Of a stretch of DNA of 16,889 bases, positions 6,759-13,796 are shown one piece after another. The notes below the pieces were generated by a model, which searched no databases, had not been told where the DNA came from, and saw only the letters and a program-made list of their open reading frames with translations. Source of the stretch: JANXXV01 sp040002435 (GTDB taxonomy: Bacteria > Acidobacteriota > Terriglobia > Bryobacterales > Bryobacteraceae); contig JBDUEM010000166.1 of assembly GCA_040002435.1 (NCBI GenBank), positions 1 to 16,889 on the forward strand. Reading direction: 5' to 3'. Made by a program: the position numbers and the translations under genes. Numbering within the stretch: position 1 is the first letter of the stretch; every line of letters begins with the position of its first letter.

Positions 6759-9247
6759 CACCCGATCGCTGGCGGCAGATCGAAGAAGTTTTTCAAGCCG
6801 CCGCGGATCAACCGCCCGGCAGCCGCGCCGCCTTCCTGGATGAGGCCTGCAACGGCGACACCGGCCTGCGCCGCGAGGTGGAATCTCTCCTCGGGCCGGA
6901 CGACGAACCGGAGTCCGCTATTCATTCCGCCATCAGCGGCGTATCGGAAAGCCTCGTTAACGAACAAAGCGAACCAGTGGTGGGCAGGCGCATTGGCGCT
7001 TATCGAGTGACGGGCGTAATTGGTCGCGGCGGCATGGGCTCCGTCTACCTGGCTGTCCGCGCCGACGATCATTATGAGAAGAAAGTAGCAATCAAGCTTG
7101 TAAAACGCGGGATGGATACCGACTTCATCGTCGGCCGCTTTCGCGCCGAGCGTCAGATCCTGGCGTCTCTGGAACATCCGCGTATTGCCCGCCTGCTGGA
7201 CGGCGGCGCCACCGAAGACGGATTGCCATACTTCGTGATGGAGCACATCGACGGGAAACCCATCGCGCACTACTGCGACGACGCGAAGCTTTCCATTCCC
7301 GAGCGATTGAAGCTCTTCCGGCTGGTTTGTTCGGCGGTGCAATATGCGCATCAAAACCTGGTTGTTCACCGCGATCTGAAGCCGAGCAATATCCTGGTGA
7401 TCAGAGAGGGTGTGCCGAAACTGCTGGACTTCGGTATCGCCAAGCTGCTGAAGTCCGATGCCAACAGCAGCCCCACGGCCCAGACAGCGAACACGCTGCG
7501 CCTGATGACGCCCGACTACGCCAGCCCGGAACAGGTACGGGGCGAGTCCGTTACTACGGCCACGGACATCTATTCGCTGGGCGCGATTCTGTATGAACTG
7601 CTGACGGGACAGAAGCCGCATCATTTCAAGAACTATTCGCCGACCGAGATAGAACGCGCCATCTGCCACGAAGATACGGAACGGCCGAGCGCGGCAATTT
7701 CACGAACCGTGGAGGCCCCGGCCAAGGTACGGAGACAACTGGCCGGCGATCTCGACAACATTGTTCTGATGGCCATGCGCAAGGAGCCGGCGCGGCGTTA
7801 CAACTCAGCAGATCAGTTTTCCGAGGACATCCGCCGCCACCTGGATGGACAACCGGTAATCGCGCGTAAGGACACCATTTCGTACCGGACCGGCAAATTC
7901 GTCCAGCGTCACAAATTCAGCATCGCCGCTGCGGCACTCGTTCTGGCGAGCCTCGTCGGCGGCATTGTTACCACCGCGTATCAGGCCCGGCGCGCCGAAC
8001 GTCGATTCCAGCAGGTACGCCGGCTGGCCAATTCGTTTCTATTCGATCACTACGAAAGAATCAAGAACCTGCCAGGATCGTTGGCGGCGCGGGAGGCCCT
8101 GGTGCGCACAGGGTTGGAATATCTTGACAGCCTGGCGGGTGAATCCGCCGGGGACGGCAGCCTGCAGCAGGAACTGGCGGAGGCTTACCGGCGCGTGGGC
8201 GATGTACAGGGACACGTGCTCAGCGGCAATCTGGGCAACACGACTGCGGCCCTGCAAAGCTATGGCAAGGCGCAAGCGATCCTGGAAAACCTGCTCTTTC
8301 GCGAACCGCAGAACGCGACCGCGAAGACCGTGCTGGCCGAATTGCATTCGCATGTGGGTGACGTGCTCTCCTACACAGGGAACCTGGGCCAGTCGGTGGA
8401 ACACTACAATAAAGGACTCGCCCTGGTGCGCACCATCGCGCCAAATGCCGAACGGCGCAGAAAAGTCGCGCAACTGGATCACTCATTGGCAACCGTTCAA
8501 GTGCGAATGGGAGATATAGCAGCGGCGCTCGAGACAAGCAGTGAGGCGCTCAGCACCTACGAGTTGCTGGTCGCGGCCGCGCCGTCGGATCAACAGATTC
8601 TGATGGAGATCTCCTCTGCCTACTCCAACCAGGGGTCACTTCTTCTACGCTCCGGCGATCTGGCCACGGCCCTTAAGAACTATCAGAAAGCAGTGACGAT
8701 TCGCGAGCGCCTGACAGCCGAAGATCCGTCGAATGTCCTCTTTGCCCGTGACCTGATGATCGGCTACGGGCACATCGGCGATGTATTGGGGAGCCCCACC
8801 AAACCAAATCTGGGCGACCCGGCAGGCGCGCTGGCGAGCTACACGAAGATGTTGACGATCGCCGAGAGTATCTCTGCAAGCAACCCGTCCGACAATCGCG
8901 CTTTGAGCGACTACGCCATCGCGCTCATGCGGGTGGGAAACCTGATTCCCGAGGACGGCGACAACGCAAAGGCGCTGGCCACATTCAGCAAATCCATTGG
9001 AATTATGGAGGAGCTTGCCTCAACGGACGCCAAGAACGCCAGGCTGCGCATGAACATGGTGTTTGTCTATCATCGTCTGGCAGACCGCCAACTGATCGCG
9101 GGAAATCGGGCTGCCGCCTTTCGGAACTACCAAAAATCCATCGCCTTGGGAGAGGCGCTGGTGAAGGCCGATCCTAAGGATATTGAAAATCGCCGGGTGC
9201 TGGAAGATACCTATCGGCGGTACAGGAAAGCGCAAGGCACTTACTGA
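6755..9247 (+). CDS. Ser/Thr protein kinase with membrane anchor and TPR domain
   Basis: This encodes about 830 residues from GTG 6755, which overlaps the sigma factor stop (GTGA) and has GGAGA just upstream; the N-terminus MTPDRWRQIEEVF is typical of this group. A Hanks-type kinase domain follows at about 75-360: glycine loop IGRGGMGSVY, VAIK lysine K114, HRDLKPSN with catalytic D207, DFG D225, and an activation segment ending DYASPEQ. A juxtamembrane segment leads to one membrane helix (about 388-410; SIAAAALVLASLVGGIVTTA). The rest (about 450-830) is a series of TPR-like repeats (for example GDVLSYTGNLGQSVEHYNKG), probably outside the membrane and involved in protein interaction. All kinase residues are intact, so it should be active. 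The coupled sigma factor is the likeliest substrate. The 3' end overlaps the convergent TPR gene by 7 bases. Confidence 0.95.
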   Translation: MTPDRWRQIEEVFQAAADQPPGSRAAFLDEACNGDTGLRREVESLLGPDDEPESAIHSAISGVSESLVNEQSEPVVGRRIGAYRVTGVIGRGGMGSVYLAVRADDHYEKKVAIKLVKRGMDTDFIVGRFRAERQILASLEHPRIARLLDGGATEDGLPYFVMEHIDGKPIAHYCDDAKLSIPERLKLFRLVCSAVQYAHQNLVVHRDLKPSNILVIREGVPKLLDFGIAKLLKSDANSSPTAQTANTLRLMTPDYASPEQVRGESVTTATDIYSLGAILYELLTGQKPHHFKNYSPTEIERAICHEDTERPSAAISRTVEAPAKVRRQLAGDLDNIVLMAMRKEPARRYNSADQFSEDIRRHLDGQPVIARKDTISYRTGKFVQRHKFSIAAAALVLASLVGGIVTTAYQARRAERRFQQVRRLANSFLFDHYERIKNLPGSLAAREALVRTGLEYLDSLAGESAGDGSLQQELAEAYRRVGDVQGHVLSGNLGNTTAALQSYGKAQAILENLLFREPQNATAKTVLAELHSHVGDVLSYTGNLGQSVEHYNKGLALVRTIAPNAERRRKVAQLDHSLATVQVRMGDIAAALETSSEALSTYELLVAAAPSDQQILMEISSAYSNQGSLLLRSGDLATALKNYQKAVTIRERLTAEDPSNVLFARDLMIGYGHIGDVLGSPTKPNLGDPAGALASYTKMLTIAESISASNPSDNRALSDYAIALMRVGNLIPEDGDNAKALATFSKSIGIMEELASTDAKNARLRMNMVFVYHRLADRQLIAGNRAAAFRNYQKSIALGEALVKADPKDIENRRVLEDTYRRYRKAQGTY

Positions 9248-9723
9248 AGAAGCATCCGGACCTTCTCCAGAGCCTCTTCCGCCAGCTTGTAATCCGGCTG
9301 AATGATCAGTGCTTTGGTGAAGCATTCGCGCGCGCGATTGTAGGATTCGAGCGCAGCGTGGGCACGGCCCAGGTTGTACCAGGGGTAGTGATACGACTCG
9401 TAGCGTTCGCTCTCGGTCGCCTGCATCAGCCAGGGAATTGCTTCTTCGTGTTTACCCTGTTCAATGAGATAGGCGCCTATGTCGTTATAAGGGTTTCCGA
9501 AGCTGGGATCCACCGCGATGGCTTTCCTGCACTCGGCGATCGCATCGTTTAGCCGGCCCTGGAAACGATACGTCCAGCCAAGGAATGTGTAGGCCTCGGC
9601 GGTGGGGCAAAGATCGATCGACTCCCGGTACAGTTCCACCGCGCGGTCGAGCTCACCCTCCATCTGCAGCATGTAGGCTTTCTGGAAGAGTTGCTCGGCC
9701 AACTGTCGATTATCGGCGGACAT
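9241..9723 (-). CDS. Small TPR protein
   Basis: This is a 160-residue soluble protein made almost wholly of TPR helices. The repeats begin near residues 8, 42, 75 and 113 (AEQLFQKAYMLQMEGELDRA; AYTFLGWTYRFQGRLNDAIA; PYNDIGAYLIEQGKHEEAIP; PWYNLGRAHAALESYNRARE), each closing with a proline-containing turn such as DPSF or QPDY. There is no signal peptide or catalytic domain, so it is probably a scaffold or adaptor. The ATG at 9723 lacks an evident ribosome site, and a candidate promoter would put transcription within a few bases of the start codon. It is transcribed toward the kinase gene, with stop codons overlapping by 7 bases. Partner proteins cannot be identified from the sequence. Confidence 0.88.
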   Translation of the reverse strand: MSADNRQLAEQLFQKAYMLQMEGELDRAVELYRESIDLCPTAEAYTFLGWTYRFQGRLNDAIAECRKAIAVDPSFGNPYNDIGAYLIEQGKHEEAIPWLMQATESERYESYHYPWYNLGRAHAALESYNRARECFTKALIIQPDYKLAEEALEKVRMLLQ

Positions 9724-9732
9724 GACAAATAA

Positions 9733-9760
9733 GGTATATCAACCTGCACGTTCTGTACAA
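9733..9760 (-). promoter_or_regulatory. Candidate promoter of the TPR gene, overlapping the galU start
   Basis: Leftward TTGTAC (9760-9755) is separated by 16 bases from TATACC (9738-9733). Transcription would start near 9726, about three bases before the ATG at 9723, giving a nearly leaderless message. The -35 box overlaps the first base of the galU ATG, so the two genes share only 36 bases between starts. Confidence 0.35.
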
Positions 9761-10653
9761 TGGAGGGGATGATAGAAAAGGTGCGAAAGGCTGTGTTTCC
9801 AGCAGCGGGGCTGGGGACGCGATTTCTCCCGGCCACGAAAGCGCAACCCAAGGAAATGTTGCCTTTGGTTGACAAACCCCTGATCCAATATGGGGTGGAA
9901 GAGGTTCTCCAGTCCGGAATTCAAAATATTATTATCGTCACCGGCCGGGGAAAATCGGCGATTGAAGATCATTTTGACGTGAGTTTCGAGCTGGAGCACC
10001 TGCTGGAATCGCGCGGTAAAAAAGAACTGCTGGCGTCTGTGCGCAGCGTTTCGGACATGATCGACATTTGCTATGTGCGGCAAAAAGAGGCGCTCGGCCT
10101 GGGCCATGCCATTCTGCGCGCAAAGGAACTGGTTGGACGTGAGCCTTTCGCTGCCGTTCTGTCCGACGACGTGATTGACGCAGAGATTCCCTGTATGCGC
10201 CAACTGCTGGACGTGTACGAATATTTCGGCGCGTCCGTGGTGGCGCTGATGGAGGTGCCGAAAGACCGGATCTCGGCTTATGGCGTAGTGGATGCTGAAC
10301 CGGTGACGCACAACGGGACGCAAGACCGCCTTTACCGCATCCGCAATATGGTGGAAAAGCCAAAGATGGAAGACGCCCCGTCGAACCTGGCGATCATCGG
10401 ACGCTATGTGCTGACACCGGAAATTTTCTCTTCGATTGAGGCGGTTCAGCCGGGTTCCGGAGGTGAGATTCAACTTACCGACGGCTTGAAGCACCTGTTA
10501 CGCAACCGTCCGGTCTATGGCTATAAGTTCGAAGGGACCCGTTACGATGCCGGAGATAAGCTCGGTTTCCTGACCGCAACGGTTGAGTTTGCCTTAAAGC
10601 GCTACGATCTCGGCGGACCGTTCCGCGAGTATTTGAGAGGGATGAAGTTTTAG
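9760..10653 (+). CDS. galU: UTP--glucose-1-phosphate uridylyltransferase
   Basis: This cytoplasmic enzyme makes UDP-glucose from UTP and glucose 1-phosphate, the precursor for envelope polysaccharides, glycogen-like storage and trehalose. It is 297 residues, the usual bacterial length. The nucleotide-binding start is complete (AVFPAAGLGTRFLPATKA, with the KEMLPLVDKPLIQY block). Other conserved segments are present: LGHAILRAK, VLSDDVID, MVEKPK with K200, GGEIQLTDGL and GTRYDAGDKLGFLTA. ATG 9760 gives the longest plausible product. ATG 9769 and GTG 9781 are alternatives, because GGAGGGG lies inside the 5' end, immediately before ATG 9769 and 12 bases before GTG 9781. It is followed after 7 bases by a hypothetical gene in the same orientation, so it probably leads an operon reaching 13723. 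Identity is secure; only the exact start is open. Confidence 0.96.
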   Translation: MEGMIEKVRKAVFPAAGLGTRFLPATKAQPKEMLPLVDKPLIQYGVEEVLQSGIQNIIIVTGRGKSAIEDHFDVSFELEHLLESRGKKELLASVRSVSDMIDICYVRQKEALGLGHAILRAKELVGREPFAAVLSDDVIDAEIPCMRQLLDVYEYFGASVVALMEVPKDRISAYGVVDAEPVTHNGTQDRLYRIRNMVEKPKMEDAPSNLAIIGRYVLTPEIFSSIEAVQPGSGGEIQLTDGLKHLLRNRPVYGYKFEGTRYDAGDKLGFLTATVEFALKRYDLGGPFREYLRGMKF

Positions 10654-10660
10654 GATTGCC

Positions 10661-11785
10661 GTGAGCAGCGTACCTATCGAGTTGCCGCTGAAACCCAGTG
10701 AAGCAGCGGCACTGGCTGACCTGATTTTCCAGCAGACCGATGGCCGGCCGCTCACGGAAGAAATTCGTAATCGCATGCACGGTCGGCTTGGATCGCTGGA
10801 GCTGACCAGCATGGTTCCATTTATCGGATCCCTGCAAAAGGACCCGGTTCACTCCTCCGCATATTATGTAGCCGTCGATGCTGACTCCGGGCCTGAGCCC
10901 GTGTCGCTGCTCTTGCGTATGGCACTGGCCTCCTCCCCCGCGAGCGCACATTTTCCGGACTCCATCCTGATTGGCCGCATGCGCCCGGGCGGTGGACGGG
11001 AGATTGTAGTGAACGCCATTCCGTTTGCAGTCACTGACCGGGAAAATATCCGGACCTTTGCCGGCCGGATCGACCGGTCGTTTTACCCCCGGCCACAAGG
11101 CGCGCAGTCCGCTATCTCCCTGGTGGTGCGGAATCCGTTGCAGGATGTTCCGGCTGCCTTTGACGCGTTTCGGATGATTTCCAGAAAATATGGAGTGAAT
11201 CTGGCTTCCCTGACTGCTCCCGCGGACACCTCCGCGGAAGACGTCTATTGCACGGTATTATGGGCGGCGATTCGCGCAGGCTGGCGCGAAGGTTACAACC
11301 TGGGCCTCACTCTGCCCGCCGACACGGACGCCTCCAGGTTGGCCGTTTCACGTGCGCCTGGCTACACCCGGTATTCGATACCTGCTCCCGCGGATCAGAT
11401 CTTCGACTATATCCACAGCGTGAAATCACCGCAGAGTTCCTCGAAGTATTTCGATTTCGAACTTTCCCTGACGGCCAGTCCGCAGCCGACTACCGCTGCC
11501 CAACTCGCCGCGGGTCTGGATCTGCTCAAAGCTGGCGGCCGCCCCGCGCAACTGGTTGCCCCGAAGCTGTCGGGCGTGAACGAAGTGGCGTCCCTGGCGG
11601 ACGCGGCACGGCAGTTCAACACGACTCTGAGCTTCTACCCCGAGGATCCGACCGCCGAGCAGGCGCTGCAGCAGATCGGCCGTGCCACCGGGGGACGATT
11701 CAATGTGACGGTGGAACCAGGCCCGGGAACGCGCCCTGAAATTGCGGAGCGTTTGGTTTCCGTAGCCGCCGGTTTGCGGGGATAA
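10661..11785 (+). CDS. Hypothetical protein in the galU operon
   Basis: This encodes 374 residues that I do not recognise. The GTG start at 10661 has AGGA 5 bases upstream and lies 7 bases after the galU stop. There is no signal peptide or membrane segment, so it is probably cytoplasmic. The protein alternates strand-like and helix-like stretches (SILIGRMRPGG, SAISLVVRNPL, YNLGLTLPAD, KYFDFELSLTAS, TTLSFYPEDP), suggesting an alpha/beta fold. A conserved-looking core includes GLTLPADTDASRL and YIHSVKSPQSSSKYFDF. Its place between galU and a sugar-isomerase-like gene hints at carbohydrate metabolism, and a barrel-type epimerase fold is conceivable, but no motif proves this. Codon use and base composition resemble the neighbours, so it is a real gene rather than a chance frame. 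Confidence 0.85.
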   Translation: MSSVPIELPLKPSEAAALADLIFQQTDGRPLTEEIRNRMHGRLGSLELTSMVPFIGSLQKDPVHSSAYYVAVDADSGPEPVSLLLRMALASSPASAHFPDSILIGRMRPGGGREIVVNAIPFAVTDRENIRTFAGRIDRSFYPRPQGAQSAISLVVRNPLQDVPAAFDAFRMISRKYGVNLASLTAPADTSAEDVYCTVLWAAIRAGWREGYNLGLTLPADTDASRLAVSRAPGYTRYSIPAPADQIFDYIHSVKSPQSSSKYFDFELSLTASPQPTTAAQLAAGLDLLKAGGRPAQLVAPKLSGVNEVASLADAARQFNTTLSFYPEDPTAEQALQQIGRATGGRFNVTVEPGPGTRPEIAERLVSVAAGLRG

Positions 11786-11792
11786 TAGGCAG

Positions 11793-12818
11793 ATGCTCCG
11801 TCGAACGTTCCTGGCTGGATCCGGCGCGGCCGCCCTGGCGCAAACTGCCATGCCATCAACCAAAATTGGAATCGATCTTTTCAGCATCCGGTCGTCAAAC
11901 TACACTCCGTTCGAGTATTTGGATTATGCCGCGCGCCAAGGAGCGAAGGTTGTCCATTTCTCCGAAATCCGGTTCATCGGGAATCTGGAAGAGCAAAACC
12001 TGAAGAAGGTTCGTGCGCATGCCGAGAGCCTTGGTATCGAAGTGGAAATCGGGATGCGCTCGATCTGTCCCTCCTCAAAGGCCTTCGATGCCTCACAGGG
12101 TACGGCGGAGCAGCAACTGGAACGAATGTTCACCGCGGCGAACACTGTGGGTTCGAAGCTTGTGCGGGCGTTCCTGGGCACGTCGGCGGATCGTACGGGC
12201 ACGATTCCGATAGAAGGCCACATTGAGAACGCCGCAAAGGTTCTGCGAGCGGTCCGCGCGAAAGCGATGGACCACAACCTAAAAATCGCCATCGAAAATC
12301 ACGCTGGTGACATGCAGGGCCGCGAATTGAGAATGCTGATAGACGAATCGGGTAAGGACTTTGTGGGAGCCTGCCTCGATTCGGGCAATCCGCTTTGGGC
12401 CATTGAAGATCCTCACCTGACGCTGGAAATCCTGGCGCCCTACGTACTGACCAGTCACATTCGCGACACTGCGGTGTGGCGCGTTCCGGAGGGCGCTGCC
12501 GTGCAGTGGGTACGGATGGGCGACGGCAATATCGGCATCGACGACTATGTCCGAAAGTATGCGAGGCTTTGCCCGGGGAAGGCGCTTTCGCTCGAGATCA
12601 TCGTCACGCAGCCGCGAACATTCCAGTATCTCGAGCCCAGGTTTTGGGACGGATACCGGCATACACCGGCGTGGGAATTCAGCCGTTTCCTGGCACTGGT
12701 AGATAAAGGACGCCAGCGTCCGGCGGATCCGCCGACACCAAAGGAACGGGTGGCACAACAGGAGCGCGAAGACCTGGAGGCAAGCATGGTTTATACCAAG
12801 AGGCTGCTGAATCTATGA
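11793..12818 (+). CDS. Sugar phosphate isomerase/epimerase-like TIM-barrel protein
   Basis: This 341-residue protein belongs to the xylose isomerase-like/AP endonuclease 2 barrel superfamily. The N-terminus (MLRRTFLAGSGAAALAQTAM) looks like a short twin-arginine-type signal, so it may be exported. The barrel begins at KIGIDLFSIRSSNY. Four expected divalent-metal ligands can be seen: E168 (IENHAGD), D196 (CLDSGNP), H222 (TSHIRD) and E268 (SLEII). Members isomerise or epimerise sugars, inosose or keto-sugars, but the substrate is not predictable here. ATG 11793 has AGG a few bases upstream and is 7 bases after the previous stop. Its own stop overlaps the next start (ATGA), so it sits in the middle of an operon. 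Fold and metal site are well supported; the reaction is inferred. Confidence 0.9.
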   Translation: MLRRTFLAGSGAAALAQTAMPSTKIGIDLFSIRSSNYTPFEYLDYAARQGAKVVHFSEIRFIGNLEEQNLKKVRAHAESLGIEVEIGMRSICPSSKAFDASQGTAEQQLERMFTAANTVGSKLVRAFLGTSADRTGTIPIEGHIENAAKVLRAVRAKAMDHNLKIAIENHAGDMQGRELRMLIDESGKDFVGACLDSGNPLWAIEDPHLTLEILAPYVLTSHIRDTAVWRVPEGAAVQWVRMGDGNIGIDDYVRKYARLCPGKALSLEIIVTQPRTFQYLEPRFWDGYRHTPAWEFSRFLALVDKGRQRPADPPTPKERVAQQEREDLEASMVYTKRLLNL

Positions 12819-13723
12819 AGCTGATTATTTCCCTGCTCGCGTGCGCCGTATTTGCCTACGCGGGAATTGTGGCGGATGTTCGCGCCTCTCTCCAGAAAAA
12901 CAATTTTCCCGAAGCCGAGGCCTTGATTTCCCGGTATCGCGCTGAGAAGGGCGTTACTCCTGAAATGATCGCCGCCTATTCCTGGCTGGGCCGCGCGGCG
13001 CTGGCGGCCAAGAACTTCGACCAGGCGGAGAAGTACGCCGGGACGACTAAGAAGCTGGCAGTTGAGCAACTGAAGAAAGCGAAGCTGGAGTCGAATCCTA
13101 ATGCCGATCTGCCCATCGCACTGGGCGCGGCCATCGAGGTGCACGGTCAATCTCTGGCGGCGCGGGGGCAGCGCGCCGAAGCAACGGAATATCTGCAACA
13201 GGAGTTGGCGGCGTACCGCAACACCGCCATCCGGACGAGGATTCAAAAGAACCTGAACCTGGTGAGCCTGGAGGGCAAGCCCGCCCCCGCGCTCGAAATG
13301 AAGACCTTTCTTGGACCTAAGGCGCCGCCGCTTTCGGCTCTGAAGGGAAAGCCGGTGCTGCTGTTCTTCTGGGCTCACTGGTGCGGCGACTGCAAGCGTG
13401 AGGTAGAGATCGTGGCGCAGCTAAGGCGGCAGTATGCGGCCAAGGGTCTGGTGGTGATCGGGCCGACGCAGCATTATGGCTATGCCGAGGCGGGCCGTGA
13501 TGTTGGGCCTGAGGAAGAGCTGGCTTACATCGAAAAGATCCGGAAACAATTCTATGGTTCTTTGTTGGACATGCCGGCGCCGGTTAGTGAGGAGAATTTT
13601 CGCAACTATGGCGCAAGCACGACGCCAACGCTGGTTTTGATCGACCGGAAAGGAATCGTCAACTTGTTTCATCCGGGAAATCTTTCGCTCGACGAACTCC
13701 AAGCGCGCATTGACCGCCTTTAG
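12815..13723 (+). CDS. TlpA-like thioredoxin-domain protein
   Basis: This 302-residue exported protein has a signal peptide (MKLIISLLACAVFAYA, cleavage likely near residue 16). A helical, TPR-like N-terminal region (about 20-145) contains an AALAAKNFDQAEKYAG-type repeat. The C-terminal redoxin/TlpA domain (about 148-302) carries the strand PVLLFFWAHW, active-site C190-G-D-C193 and a cis-proline-type STTPTLVLID segment. The two cysteines support thiol-disulfide exchange in the periplasm. CGDC is less usual than CGPC/CxPC, so its redox potential may differ from classic TlpA. The ATG overlaps the previous stop (ATGA), so it is translationally coupled to the isomerase-like gene. Why these two are paired is unclear; a peroxiredoxin-like role cannot be excluded. 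Confidence 0.9.
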   Translation: MKLIISLLACAVFAYAGIVADVRASLQKNNFPEAEALISRYRAEKGVTPEMIAAYSWLGRAALAAKNFDQAEKYAGTTKKLAVEQLKKAKLESNPNADLPIALGAAIEVHGQSLAARGQRAEATEYLQQELAAYRNTAIRTRIQKNLNLVSLEGKPAPALEMKTFLGPKAPPLSALKGKPVLLFFWAHWCGDCKREVEIVAQLRRQYAAKGLVVIGPTQHYGYAEAGRDVGPEEELAYIEKIRKQFYGSLLDMPAPVSEENFRNYGASTTPTLVLIDRKGIVNLFHPGNLSLDELQARIDRL

Positions 13724-13796
13724 GGTAGTGGGTCAGTTCGAACTCAAAGGACCCTGAGGATGCGGCACGTGATAAGCCCAGGGCGGCTCACTGGGA

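Noticed and set aside
6632..7669. 345-residue minus-strand frame antisense to the sigma and kinase genes
   Set aside because: The opposite strand encodes an intact kinase domain with all catalytic motifs; the antisense product has no known motifs.
9739..10494. 251-residue minus-strand frame antisense to galU
   Set aside because: galU is unmistakable on the plus strand; the antisense product is His/Arg/Gln-rich without a family signature.
13777..13795. Possible terminator hairpin between the thioredoxin-like and amidohydrolase genes (CCCAG, 9-base loop, CTGGG)
   Set aside because: The stem is only 5 bases and no T-run follows on either strand, so I do not call it a terminator.
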